DNA of 64,000 nucleotides from an uncultured Collinsella sp. (GTDB lineage Bacteria > Actinomycetota > Coriobacteriia > Coriobacteriales > Coriobacteriaceae). Below the pieces are notes generated by a model, which worked only from the letters and a program-made list of their open reading frames with translations, had not been told where the DNA came from and did not search any database. The DNA is taken from positions 62,001 through 126,000 of the forward strand of contig CAUEQD010000001.1 in the NCBI GenBank assembly GCA_959019945.1. Direction: 5' to 3'. The position numbers were made by a program, and so were the translations under genes. Positions within the stretch are counted from its first letter, which is position 1, and each line of letters starts with the position of its first letter. Positions 42,303 through 53,344 of this stretch are shown piece by piece.

Positions 42303-43334
42303 CTACACCCGCTCCGCGATCTCGTGGATGAGGTAGTCGGTCTTTTCCCAGCCCAGGCACGGGTCGGTGATCGACTTGCCAAAGACGCCGCCATCGACTG
42401 ACTGATTGCCATCCTCCAGGTAGGATTCGATCATAAAGCCCTTGACCAGCTTGGAGATGGACTCGTTGCGGCGGCAGCTGTCGAGCACCTCCTTGCAAAT
42501 ACGATACTGCTCCAGTGGGCGCTTGCCCGAGTTGTCGTGGTTGCAGTCGATGACCGCCGCCGGGTTGGCGTAGCCGGCATGCTCGGTATAGCGCTCGGCC
42601 AGGCGCTCCAGGTGTTCGTAGTGGTAATTGGGGTAGGTACGACCGTCGAGACCGATGTAGCCACGCATAACGGCGTGTGCGAGCGGGTTGCCGTCGCACT
42701 CAACCTCCCAGTTGCGGAAGATGAAGCTTTGATGTGCCTGGGCGGCGTAGATGGAGTTAAGCATGACGGTGGTGGAACCGGCGGTGGGGTTTTTCATGCC
42801 GACGGGCACCGAAATGCCGCTCGACACCAGGCGATGCTCCTGGTTTTCGACCGAGCGCGCGCCCACGGCAACGTAGCTCAGCAGGTCGACGAGGTACTGG
42901 TAGTTGGACGGGTAGAGCATCTCGTCGGCGGTAAAGAAACCGGTCTCCTCGATGACGCGCAGGTGCATGTGGCGGATGGCCTTGACGCCTTCGAGCAGGT
43001 CATCGGGCGCCTCGGGGTCGGGGTTGTGCAGCAGGCCTTTGTAACCAGTGCCCTTGGTGCGCGGCTTGTTGGTGTAGACGCGCGGAATGATGATGAGTTT
43101 GTCCTTGACCTCTTCGGCGACCTTGGCCAGTCGGTTCATGTACTCAAGCACTGAGTCCTCGCGGTCGGCAGAGCACGGGCCGATGATGAGCACCTTGCGT
43201 GCATCCTCGCCGGTAAAGACCTTGGCGACCTCGGCGTCGAATGCCTGCTTTTTGGCGGTAAGCTCGGCGGAAAGCGGCATTTCCTCGCGGATTTCCATGG
43301 GGATCGGCAACCTGCGCTTGAATTCCATGGCCAT
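42303..43334 (-). CDS. aroF: DAHP synthase (type I, AroFGH family)
   Basis: 3-deoxy-7-phosphoheptulonate synthase, 343 aa, the first step of the shikimate pathway (phosphoenolpyruvate plus erythrose-4-phosphate). Family blocks are IIGPCSADREDSVLEYMNRL, PRVYTNKPRTKGTGYKGL, VGMKNPTAGS, VIDCNHDNSGKRP and GFMIESYLEDGNQ. GGAGG lies six bases before the first ATG. The feedback class (Phe, Tyr or Trp) cannot be set from the sequence alone. Monocistronic. Confidence 0.93.
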   Translation of the reverse strand: MAMEFKRRLPIPMEIREEMPLSAELTAKKQAFDAEVAKVFTGEDARKVLIIGPCSADREDSVLEYMNRLAKVAEEVKDKLIIIPRVYTNKPRTKGTGYKGLLHNPDPEAPDDLLEGVKAIRHMHLRVIEETGFFTADEMLYPSNYQYLVDLLSYVAVGARSVENQEHRLVSSGISVPVGMKNPTAGSTTVMLNSIYAAQAHQSFIFRNWEVECDGNPLAHAVMRGYIGLDGRTYPNYHYEHLERLAERYTEHAGYANPAAVIDCNHDNSGKRPLEQYRICKEVLDSCRRNESISKLVKGFMIESYLEDGNQSVDGGVFGKSITDPCLGWEKTDYLIHEIAERV

Positions 43335-43547
43335 ATGGGGCCTCCTTTATCAATTAACGGCAACAATTGGCGAATTCTCGAATGCTCGGCATTATCCGCT
43401 GTCGCACGCTAAAGTGCAAGCGAAATCTGCCGAAAAGGGACAGGTTTATTTTGGTCGGTTTTATCTGGGGAAATGTCGGCGCTTGCCGGAAGGGGAGGGC
43501 CAGCGTACGGCACGCTGGCGCAAGTTGGATCTTCTGCGGCATGCCCT

Positions 43548-43776
43548 GTGGACAAAAAACGGCAAATATGAGTACTGTTGCTAGCATAGTATCATATCGA
43601 TCTTACAAGATAATAGACACAACAGTAAATATGTTTATTAACGTTGGCATACAGAAGCATGCTACCGGGCATTTTGATCAATTTGAAGGCATATCTAGGC
43701 CGCAAAGAGGTCGTTTGGGGCAGTTTTGGCTGTTACTAAAAAGGTGACAGTACTCATATTTGCCTTTTTTGTCCAC
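43548..43776. repeat. 229-bp terminal-inverted-repeat element (MITE-like)
   Basis: Left arm GTGGACAAAAAACGGCAAAT and on (43548-43578) matches the reverse complement of the right arm (43747-43776) with a one-base gap. The arms end in ACTGT. The 168-bp interior is much more AT-rich than its surroundings and has no supported gene. The size, arms and composition suit a non-autonomous transposable element. The rest of the 43335-43903 gap holds the terminator of the ABC operon. Confidence 0.6.
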
Positions 43777-43835
43777 GGGGCCTTGAGGGAGGCCGTTAAT
43801 CAGGTCCCGGGGGAGGCGGTTCGAGGGCCGCAGAA

Positions 43836-43875
43836 CAAAAAACGGGGGCACAGTTCATTCTGCGCCCCCGTTTTT
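43836..43875. terminator. Bidirectional terminator at the end of the ABC operon
   Basis: AAAAACGGGGGC pairs with GCCCCCGTTTTT across a 15-base span; A- and T-tracts on the two sides let it work in both directions. Confidence 0.9.
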
Positions 43876-43903
43876 GGGTATTGCGGTTGTTTGCCGCCGG
43901 TTT

Positions 43904-45760
43904 TTACGCCGCTTCGTCGAACTGCGAGTTGTACAGGTCGGCGTAGAAGCCGCCCTGGGCGAGCAGCTCGTCGTGCGTGCCCTTCTCGACGATGTCGCCG
44001 TCGCGAATCACCAAGATCACGTCGGCGTTGCGGATCGTGGACAGGCGGTGCGCGATGACAAAGCTGGTGCGGCCCTGCATCAGCGCATCCATGGCGCGCT
44101 GAATGAGCTCCTCGGTACGGGTATCGACGTTGGAAGTCGCCTCGTCCAGAATCAGTGCCGGGCGGTCGGCCAAAATGGCACGGGCGATGGTCACGAGCTG
44201 GCGCTGACCCTGCGACAGGTTGGTGCCCTCCTCGTTGATCATAAAGTCGTAGCCACCGGCGAGCGTATGAATAAAGTGGTCGCAGCGTGCGGCGCGCGCA
44301 GCGGCCTCGACCTCGGCATCGCTCGCGTCGGGGCGTCCGTAGCGGATGTTCTCGCGGATGGTGCCGTTAAACAGCCAGGTGTCCTGCAGCACCATGGCAA
44401 ACTCGCCGCGCAGTGCCGCGCGGTCCCAGTCGCGCACATCGACGCCCTCGACACGCAGCGAGCCGCCGTCCACGTCGTAGAAGCGCTGCAGCAGCTTAAT
44501 GAGCGTGGTCTTGCCGGCGCCGGTGGGGCCGACGATGGCGATGGTCTGGCCGGGCTGCGCCTCGCAGCTAAAGTCGTGGATGATGGTCTTGTCGGGCGTG
44601 TAGCCAAACTTGACATGGTCAAACACCACGTGGCCGGGGCGCTTCTCGGGAATCTGCGCGTCGGCCTTCTGCTCCTCCTCGGGCGCGGCCAGGAACTCAA
44701 ACACGCGCTCGGTGGCGGCGGCCATCGACTGCATCGTGTTGCTCACGTTGCCCAGCTGCTGCACGGGTTGCGTAAAGTTTCGAACGTACTGGATAAAGCT
44801 CTGGATGTCGCCGGGCGTGGCATTGCCGGTCAGCGCGAGCTGCGCGCCCACCACGACGACGCCCACGTAGCCCATGTTGCCCACCAAGCTCATAAGCGGC
44901 ATCATCAGGCCCGACAGGAACTGCGAGCGCCAGCCACTAATAAAGAGGCGGTCGTTTTGACGGTCGAACTCTTCAATCGAGGCCTCGGCGCGGTCGAACA
45001 CCTGAATGACGTTCTGGCCGGCAAAGTCCTCCTCGATAATGCCGTTGACGGCGCCCAGAACCTGCTGTTGCTCGCGGAAGTACGGCTGCGAGAAGTGAAT
45101 CATTACGGTCAAGATAATCGCGGCGGCCGGCAGCGTGAGCACGGTGACGCCGGTAAGCGGCAGGCTGATCGAAAGCATCATGACGAGCACGCCGATAATC
45201 TGCGTCACCGACGTGATGAGCTGCGTCACGCTCTGGTTGAGCGACTGACCCAGCGTATCGACGTCGTTGGTGATGCGGCTGAGTACGTCTCCCTTGCTGT
45301 GGCCGTTGAAGTAACTCATCGGCACGACGGCAATCTTGGCGGCGATTTCCTTGCGCATGCGGTAGCAGATCTTTTGCGTGACGCCGGTCATGAGCCAGCC
45401 CTGGACCAGGCTGCAGACAGAGCTCGCCAGATACAGGCAGAGCAAAAAGCCGAGCGTCTTGGCGATCCAGTCAAAGTCGACATCGCCGGTGCCGTTGACC
45501 TTGGCGACCAGGCCTTCGAACAGCTTGGTCGTAACCTGGCCGAGCACCTTGGGTCCCACAATGTTGAAGATGACCGAGCACACGGCAAAGGCGACGGCGG
45601 CAAACACGGCAATCTTGTGCTGGCCGATATAGCCGAGCAGCTGCCTCATGGTGCCCTTAAAGTCCTTGGCCTTTTCGCCGCGACGCATGCCGCCCATGCG
45701 GCCCATGGGACCGCGCTGGCGGGTGGGCTTGGGAATCTGAGTCTTGGTCTCGTCTGCCAT
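43904..45760 (-). CDS. ABC exporter half-transporter (canonical ATPase site)
   Basis: Type IV ABC exporter, 618 aa: a basic, Gly/Arg-rich N-tail, six transmembrane helices (about 40-345) and a C-terminal ATPase with Walker A GPTGAGKTTLIKL, signature LSQGQRQLVTIARAI, Walker B ALILDEATSNVD (catalytic Glu present) and switch His in VIAHRLSTI. It follows its partner with a TAATG overlap. Together with the 45760-48129 protein it most likely forms a heterodimeric multidrug exporter under MarR control. Confidence 0.92.
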   Translation of the reverse strand: MADETKTQIPKPTRQRGPMGRMGGMRRGEKAKDFKGTMRQLLGYIGQHKIAVFAAVAFAVCSVIFNIVGPKVLGQVTTKLFEGLVAKVNGTGDVDFDWIAKTLGFLLCLYLASSVCSLVQGWLMTGVTQKICYRMRKEIAAKIAVVPMSYFNGHSKGDVLSRITNDVDTLGQSLNQSVTQLITSVTQIIGVLVMMLSISLPLTGVTVLTLPAAAIILTVMIHFSQPYFREQQQVLGAVNGIIEEDFAGQNVIQVFDRAEASIEEFDRQNDRLFISGWRSQFLSGLMMPLMSLVGNMGYVGVVVVGAQLALTGNATPGDIQSFIQYVRNFTQPVQQLGNVSNTMQSMAAATERVFEFLAAPEEEQKADAQIPEKRPGHVVFDHVKFGYTPDKTIIHDFSCEAQPGQTIAIVGPTGAGKTTLIKLLQRFYDVDGGSLRVEGVDVRDWDRAALRGEFAMVLQDTWLFNGTIRENIRYGRPDASDAEVEAAARAARCDHFIHTLAGGYDFMINEEGTNLSQGQRQLVTIARAILADRPALILDEATSNVDTRTEELIQRAMDALMQGRTSFVIAHRLSTIRNADVILVIRDGDIVEKGTHDELLAQGGFYADLYNSQFDEAA

Positions 45761-48129
45761 TAGCGCTCGCCTCCTTCCATGACGGCTGCAATTTCTTCTT
45801 GGGTAAGCCCCAGCTCCTCGGCGGAAAGCTGCGACTGTGCGATCTCCAGGTACGCCGGGCAGCTGCGCAGCAGCTCCTCGTGCGTGCCGGTGCCCACTAC
45901 GTGGCCGTCGTCGAGCACGATGATCTGGTCGGCGTGCATGATAGTCGCGATGCGCTGGGCCACGACCACGAGCGCGGCGTCGGTGACGTTTTTGGCCAAC
46001 TCCTCGCGCAGGCGAGCGTCGGTCTTGTAGTCGAGGGCGCTAAACGAGTCATCGAACACCACGACCTCGGGCTTTTTGGCCAACGCGCGGGCGATGGCCA
46101 GACGCTGGCGCTGACCGCCCGAAACATTGGAGCCGCCCTGGCTGATAGGGGAGTCGTACCCGTCCTCGCGCTCGGCGATAAAGTCCTCCGCCTGGGCGAC
46201 GCGTGCTGCCTGGCGCATATCCTCGTCACTCACCATGTCGCCGGCAAACTTGAGGTTGCTCTCGACGGTACCCGAGAACAGGCGACCCTGCTGCGGAATA
46301 TAACCGATGCGGCGGCGCAGCTCGGAAAGGGTCATGTCGCGCACATCGACGCCGTCGAGCGAAATGCTGCCGCCCGTGACGTCGTACAGGCGCGGAATCA
46401 GCTGCACGAGCGTGGACTTGCCCGAGCCCGTGGAGCCAATGATGCCGAGCATCTGGCCGGCGTGCGTGGTGAAGTTTACGCCGCTAATGACGTCGGCGCG
46501 GGCATCGGGATACTGGAAGCTCACGTCACGGAAGGTGAGCTCGCCGCGCGGCGCGCTGGCGGCGGGCAGTTTGGGCGAGGCGGGGTCGTTGATGCTCGTG
46601 GGGCAGGTGATGACCTCTTCCACGCGCTCGGCTGCGACCTCGGCGCGGGGCAGGATGACCGAAACCATGGTGAGGATCATAAACGCCATGACGATCTGCA
46701 TGGTGTAGGAGATGAACGCCATCATGTTGCCGACCTGCATCACGCCGTCGGACACGCCCTGCGCGCCAAACCAGACGATAAGCACGGTGATGCAGTTCAT
46801 GACGAGCATCATGAGTGGCATCATAAAGCTCATGGCGCGGTTGGTGTAGAGCTGCGTGGTCATCAGGTCGAGCGAAGCCTTGTCAAAACGCTCGAGCTCA
46901 TGTTCCTCGCGGTTGAACGAGCGGATGGGCATCAGGCCGTCGAGCAGCTCGCGGGCGGTAAGGTTCACACGGTCCACAAAGCTCTGCATCTTTTTGAACT
47001 TGGGCATGGTGAGGCCCATAAGCACGCCGACGACGGCCGAGACCGCGATGATGGCCACGGCGATGGTCCACTCTAGGCCGGTATGGTTGGCCAGGACGCG
47101 CATGACGGCGACGATGCCCATGACGGGGGCCATCAGACACATGCGGATAAACAGGGTTGCGGCCATCTGGATCTGCTGAATGTCGTTGGTGCAGCGGGTG
47201 ATGAGCGAGGCCTGGCTAAACTTGCCCACCTCGGCCGGCGAGAAGTGCATAACCTTGTTGAAGGTCTCGCGGCGCAGGTCGCGGGCGATGGAGCAGGCGG
47301 TGCGCGAAGCCACGGCACCGGTCAGGATGGTGGCGACGAGCGACACCAGGCACAGCCCAAACATCGTGGTTGCCATGCGGCTCAGGTAGGCGTTCTGCAC
47401 GTCGGCGGGGTCGATGCCCTGCGCCTTGTACTCGTCCTGTACATAGCTCACGGCGCGTTGGGTCACGATGGAGCCCGACATGGAGCCCATTTTGTCCGCC
47501 ATATCGTTGGCGCCCTCCACGAGCTTGCCCTGGTCGATTAGGTCGCCTTCAACGCCTAGACGCAGACCCTTCATGGTGATCTTACCGCCGTCGGCATCAA
47601 TCTGCTTTTGCATATTCTGCGCCGCTGCGGCCTTCTGCTGCATCTCGGCGAGCTGCTCGGGCGTCATTGCCGCCATCTGCTCGGGGGTGGGCATGGCCTG
47701 AGCGGCGCCGCCATCGCTTGCCTCGGTAGATGCGCCGGTCATGTCGCCCATGGAGTTGGCATCGATGCCCTGGTTGAACGAAAGGACGACAGTCTCGGGC
47801 AGGCTCATGATGTCGGCAATCTTGCCGCCGTCGGCGCGCTCCTCCTCGGTGCCCTTGTACGTTCGAATGCCGTTATTGTCCGCCTTGCTAAACACGGCCT
47901 CCACAGCCTTGGCGTCCTTGGTGCTCATAAAGAGTTCGAGGTCGTCGAGCGATTCGGCACGGATGGTGTCGGGCACGGGCGACGCGATGCCGCCTTGCTG
48001 CACACCCACGTCGACGATGTCGCTCATATAGGTAGGCAGCGCCAGATCGGCGTTGCAGCTGATTACGATAAGTACGATAGCTGCGAACAGTGCCAGGATA
48101 TGTTTTTTAAAGAGCTTGAGAATCCTCAC
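45760..48129 (-). CDS. ABC exporter half-transporter with degenerate site and extracellular insert
   Basis: Type IV ABC exporter, 789 aa. After the first transmembrane helix (residues ~12-32) there is an unusual extracellular insert of about 200 residues, rich in Met, Ala, Gln and Asp (MPTPEQMAAMTPEQLAEMQQ), before helix 2 at about 255. The ATPase has Walker A GSTGSGKSTLVQL and signature VSGGQRQRLAIARAL, but Walker B reads VVVFDDSFSALD, with Asp in place of the catalytic Glu. That is the hallmark of the non-catalytic half of heterodimeric exporters such as BmrCD. It overlaps marR by four bases (ATGA). Confidence 0.92.
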   Translation of the reverse strand: MRILKLFKKHILALFAAIVLIVISCNADLALPTYMSDIVDVGVQQGGIASPVPDTIRAESLDDLELFMSTKDAKAVEAVFSKADNNGIRTYKGTEEERADGGKIADIMSLPETVVLSFNQGIDANSMGDMTGASTEASDGGAAQAMPTPEQMAAMTPEQLAEMQQKAAAAQNMQKQIDADGGKITMKGLRLGVEGDLIDQGKLVEGANDMADKMGSMSGSIVTQRAVSYVQDEYKAQGIDPADVQNAYLSRMATTMFGLCLVSLVATILTGAVASRTACSIARDLRRETFNKVMHFSPAEVGKFSQASLITRCTNDIQQIQMAATLFIRMCLMAPVMGIVAVMRVLANHTGLEWTIAVAIIAVSAVVGVLMGLTMPKFKKMQSFVDRVNLTARELLDGLMPIRSFNREEHELERFDKASLDLMTTQLYTNRAMSFMMPLMMLVMNCITVLIVWFGAQGVSDGVMQVGNMMAFISYTMQIVMAFMILTMVSVILPRAEVAAERVEEVITCPTSINDPASPKLPAASAPRGELTFRDVSFQYPDARADVISGVNFTTHAGQMLGIIGSTGSGKSTLVQLIPRLYDVTGGSISLDGVDVRDMTLSELRRRIGYIPQQGRLFSGTVESNLKFAGDMVSDEDMRQAARVAQAEDFIAEREDGYDSPISQGGSNVSGGQRQRLAIARALAKKPEVVVFDDSFSALDYKTDARLREELAKNVTDAALVVVAQRIATIMHADQIIVLDDGHVVGTGTHEELLRSCPAYLEIAQSQLSAEELGLTQEEIAAVMEGGER

Positions 48130-48575
48130 TCGGCATCTCTCCTTTCTTGATTGCGGTCGATAATTTCGTTGGCACGTCTTAGAAGGCGCACCATCTCCTG
48201 GGTATCTGTTTCGCCGAGCTGCTCGAGGAAGGCCGCGGTGCGGTCCTCGAATTCCCGGCGTTTGATTTCGATGACCTGGAATCCCTTGTCGGTCACCGTG
48301 ACGTGTACGCGACGACGGTCGGTCTTTGAGTGCTCGCGCTCGACCCAGCCCTTGGCCTCGAGGGCGCGCAGGATATTGGCGATGCGGGCGCTCGAGACCC
48401 AGGCACGATCGGCGAGTTCGCTCGGCGTGAGCGAGCCGCCGGCGCGCATGAGGGCGCGCATGACGGCCATCTCGCCACCCAGAGCCTGGTCGGCAAAGCG
48501 CGAAACGCGCTGGTGCATGCTTCCAAACTCGGTAAAGAGCTGACGCCCAAGCTCATGGAAATCGGTATCTTCCAC
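48126..48575 (-). CDS. MarR-family regulator of the ABC exporter operon
   Basis: Winged-helix repressor, 149 aa. It has SLTPSELADRAWVSSARIAN, a recognition helix and the wing DRRRVHVTVTDKG, with dimerisation helices at both ends. The start is GTG at 48575 with GGGG six bases upstream. It is first in a three-gene operon with overlapping reading frames. A dyad covering its ribosome site is a likely own operator, giving drug-inducible control of the exporter. Confidence 0.9.
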   Translation of the reverse strand: MEDTDFHELGRQLFTEFGSMHQRVSRFADQALGGEMAVMRALMRAGGSLTPSELADRAWVSSARIANILRALEAKGWVEREHSKTDRRRVHVTVTDKGFQVIEIKRREFEDRTAAFLEQLGETDTQEMVRLLRRANEIIDRNQERRDAE

Positions 48576-48615
48576 CGAAAACCCCTAACACTAGAAACTA
48601 TTTTCGGTGAAAGAT
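48567..48615. promoter_or_regulatory. Candidate MarR operator
   Basis: ATCTTCCACCGAAAA (48567-48581) and TTTTCGGTGAAAGAT (48601-48615) are an inverted repeat, with GGT and ACC continuing the symmetry outside. It overlaps the GTG start and ribosome site of the MarR gene. Confidence 0.65.
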
Positions 48616-48865
48616 GATACCCCCGCCCAACCATCCCATTCGGTAGATTTCTAGGCATGTTCCAAAAATCTACTTGGCCGCTAGGCAATATAAAGAGCGC
48701 ATAAAGACTTAAAATCATTCAATTGCTGAAGCGTTTCAAAGAACTATCATGCACGCGGTTAGGCGAGGGGTTGTCACCACCATGACGACTGGGACTCATA
48801 TAATCGCCACGTGCGATGCTCCAACTTCCCGCAAGGAGACACCTTACATAAAGGGGGATGGAGTC

Positions 48866-49615
48866 ATGGCATTTGACTTCACGGGCAAGACCGCGATTGT
48901 CACGGGCGGCACTCAGGGCATTGGCCTCGAGATTGCCAAGGGCATCGTTGCGGGCGGCGGACACGTCGCGCTCATCGCAAGGAACGCTGCTAAGGGCGAG
49001 GCCGCGGTGGCCGAGCTTGGCGAGGGCAACAAGTTCTATCAGCTCGATGTCGCCGATGCACCCAAGGCGCGCGAGACCGTCGAGCAGATTTTTACGGACC
49101 TGCCGCAAACCAACATCCTGATCAACTGCGCTGGCGTCATCAGCACCAAGAAGTTCGACGAGATCGATGACACCGAGTGGCGTCGCACCATCGACATCAA
49201 CCTCAACGGTACCTTTACCATGATGAACGCTGTGTACCCGCACTTTAAGGCGGCCCATGCCGGCACTATCGTCAACGTGAGTTCCGTTGCGGGCAAGATC
49301 GGTGGCGGCCTGCTCGGCACCGCGGCCTACGCGAGCTCCAAGGCCGGTGTTAACGGTCTAACCAAGGCTGTCGCCAAGGAAGGCGGCAAGTTTGGCGTCC
49401 GCTGCAACGCTGTATGCCCGTCGCTCACGTTGACCGATATGACCTCGATTCTCTCTGACGAGAACTCTCAGCGCATCATCAACGGTATCCCTCTGGGCCG
49501 CGCCGCCCAGGCCAGCGAGCCTGCACAGATGGTGCTGTTCTTTGCTTCCGACCTCGCCAGCTTCGTGAACGGCGAGATCGGTGACTGCGACGGTGGCATC
49601 GTCCTGGACGGGTAA
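48866..49615 (+). CDS. Short-chain dehydrogenase/reductase
   Basis: NAD(P)-dependent SDR, 249 aa. The cofactor motif is TGGTQGIGLEIAKG, then NCAGV, catalytic Ser in VNVSSVAG, and YxxxK in AYASSKAG. Here the usual Tyr-x-x-x-Lys reads Y-A-S-S-K, so it is intact. The ATG at 48866 gives a typical SDR N-terminus (MAFDFTGKTAIVTGG); upstream in-frame codons are rejected. It lies 108 bp before a KdgT-type permease, suggesting a keto-deoxy-sugar acid oxidoreductase such as KduD, by context only. Confidence 0.85.
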   Translation: MAFDFTGKTAIVTGGTQGIGLEIAKGIVAGGGHVALIARNAAKGEAAVAELGEGNKFYQLDVADAPKARETVEQIFTDLPQTNILINCAGVISTKKFDEIDDTEWRRTIDINLNGTFTMMNAVYPHFKAAHAGTIVNVSSVAGKIGGGLLGTAAYASSKAGVNGLTKAVAKEGGKFGVRCNAVCPSLTLTDMTSILSDENSQRIINGIPLGRAAQASEPAQMVLFFASDLASFVNGEIGDCDGGIVLDG

Positions 49616-49635
49616 TACCCCGCGGTGATCGTTCG

Positions 49636-49667
49636 GCGACGGCTCCTGCGACTCGGGGCCGTCGCCT
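49636..49667 (+). other. Stem-loop between the SDR gene and kdgT
   Basis: GGCGACGGC pairs with GCCGTCGCC and is followed by TTCTTTCTGG. It may partly terminate transcription between the two genes. Confidence 0.5.
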
Positions 49668-49723
49668 TCTTTCTGGCACAGGAGCGTGTGGCCGCGTGCC
49701 GCACGCATCAAAAGGAGATATAA

Positions 49724-50737
49724 ATGAGTGAATCGACTGCGGTGGAGGCGCCGGCAACAAAAGAGCCGTTCTTTAAGATGTCCACCATCCCGGGCGCCAA
49801 TATCTTGGTGCCGCTTCTGTTGGGCTGCCTGCTCAACACGCTGTTCCCCGACCTGTTTAAAACGCTCGGTAGCTTTACGCTTGGCATGACCCAGCAGGGC
49901 GCAGGCCCGCTTGTTGGCGCCTTTTTGCTCATCGTCGGTACGACGATTTCGTTTAAGAGCGCTCCTGCCGCCGCTGCCCGCGGCGCCATCATCATCGCCG
50001 TCAAGCAAATCGTAGTCGTTGCCGTGTCGCTGCTCATCCTTTATGTGTTCAACGACAACCTGTTTGGCATCTCTGCCATGGTGATGCTGGCCGCTTGCAC
50101 GGGTGCAAACAACGCTATGTACGCTGGACTGATGGGCACCATGGGCAACGAGGCCGAGCGTGGCGCCGTCGCTATCACCACGCTGGTTGTCGGCCCTCCG
50201 GTCACGATGATTGTCCTTGGTGCCGCCGGTCAGGCTCCAATCGGCTGGTCGCTCGTGGGCGCCATCCTGCCGATCGTCGTCGGCATTATTCTGGGCAACC
50301 TCTTCCCCAGCTTTAAGAAGATGATGGCACCGGCACTTTCCGCCATCATCGTGCTCGTCTTCTTTGCCATGGGCTCGACCATGACCTTTGGCCAGCTCAT
50401 TAATGGCGGTCTTCCCGGTATTCTGCTCGGCGTGATTTGCTCGGTGGTCTTTGCAATTCCCGTCATCGCGGTCGATAAGCTCACGGGCGGTACGGGTGTC
50501 GCAGGTGCGGCCATTTCGAGCTGCGCCGGAGCCAATGTGGCCACGCCTGCTGCCATGGCAAGCGTCAACGGGGCCATGTACGGTGGCGCCGTGCTCGCGA
50601 CGGCTACGGCACAGGTTGCTGCCTGCGCAATCGTGACGGCTATTTTGACTCCGCTGGTCACTAGCTGGTGCTACAAGCATTTTGAGGGCCAGGGCCACAG
50701 CAAGGCAACGACCGACAAGGCCACCGCAGCCGCCTAA
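49724..50737 (+). CDS. kdgT: 2-keto-3-deoxygluconate permease family transporter
   Basis: Membrane transporter, 337 aa, about ten hydrophobic spans, of the KdgT family (PGANILVPLLLGCLLNTLFP, AACTGANNAMYAGLMG and CAGANVATPAAMASVN are the characteristic blocks). AAAAGGAG precedes the ATG by six bases. The substrate is expected to be 2-keto-3-deoxygluconate or a similar pectin/uronate breakdown product. kdgK and kdgA are not in the window. Confidence 0.88.
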   Translation: MSESTAVEAPATKEPFFKMSTIPGANILVPLLLGCLLNTLFPDLFKTLGSFTLGMTQQGAGPLVGAFLLIVGTTISFKSAPAAAARGAIIIAVKQIVVVAVSLLILYVFNDNLFGISAMVMLAACTGANNAMYAGLMGTMGNEAERGAVAITTLVVGPPVTMIVLGAAGQAPIGWSLVGAILPIVVGIILGNLFPSFKKMMAPALSAIIVLVFFAMGSTMTFGQLINGGLPGILLGVICSVVFAIPVIAVDKLTGGTGVAGAAISSCAGANVATPAAMASVNGAMYGGAVLATATAQVAACAIVTAILTPLVTSWCYKHFEGQGHSKATTDKATAAA

Positions 50738-50776
50738 TGCCAAGCGGCAATCAAAGCTAAATAACTGGCCACGCCA

Positions 50777-50820
50777 CAGGGCGGCCCCGGGGGAAATCCC
50801 GTGGCCGCCCTGCAGTTTTT
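50777..50820 (+). terminator. Terminator after kdgT
   Basis: CAGGGCGGCC pairs with GGCCGCCCTG over a purine-rich loop and is followed by CAGTTTTTGTGG. Confidence 0.85.
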
Positions 50821-50910
50821 GTGGGGTCTCTGGGGCACTTTACCCTGCTAAAGCTGGCATAACAGCTAGAGCGAACGTCGTACAAAGGCAAGGAAAAATA
50901 CCATACAAAT

Positions 50911-51020
50911 CGGTGAACGGTAGTTGCTCGCGCTCGCATTTCCTGCGGATTTGTTAAAAACGCCCTAATGGTATAAAAAAAGAAACATATAACAGCCCTG
51001 ATGAAGGGGGTGGCTATGTT
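50911..51020 (+). promoter_or_regulatory. Regulatory region upstream of pyruvate formate-lyase
   Basis: CGGTGAACGGTAGTTG (50911-50926) matches the recurrent CCGYGAACGG motif with the same TAGTTG/TAATTG tail as before lacA. ATAACAGCC and GGCTATGTTAT (about 50989-51020) form a second dyad. A roughly 190-base untranslated leader follows, ending in AGGAG unusually far (12 bases) from the ATG. The 50738-51207 gap contains no supported gene. Confidence 0.5.
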
Positions 51021-51207
51021 ATCCTTCTCAAACGGGTGAAATCTTGGGTTTTGGGTTGCAGTTCCAAGGTGGACAAACGTTTTTCCCTGTACCAACGTGT
51101 GGTGAAGAACGGAAGAAGCCGGTAGTGCAAGCCGATAATTCAAGAATTCAATAAGCAGCGGTGTGAGAGAGCGCCGCATTACACGTAACTAGGAGCGTGG
51201 TTACACA

Positions 51208-53259
<2,052 letters not shown>

Positions 53260-53261
53260 CT

Positions 53262-53321
53262 ATTGTTAGTGCTATACTAACAATAACGATTACTGATTAG
53301 CGCGCCGGTTTCGGCCGGCGC
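53262..53321 (+). other. Two stem-loops between the PFL halves
   Basis: ATTGTTAGT / ACTAACAAT (53262-53284, perfect) and GCGCCGG / CCGGCGC (53302-53321, perfect). Neither is followed by a T-run. They may protect or terminate part of the transcript so that the two subunits are made in different amounts. Confidence 0.6.
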
Positions 53322-53344
53322 CTATTAATCGAAGGAGACACATT

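Noticed and set aside
43367..43747. Coding frame inside the MITE-like region (126 codons)
   Set aside because: It spans the inverted-repeat arm, has no ribosome site and no protein-like composition.
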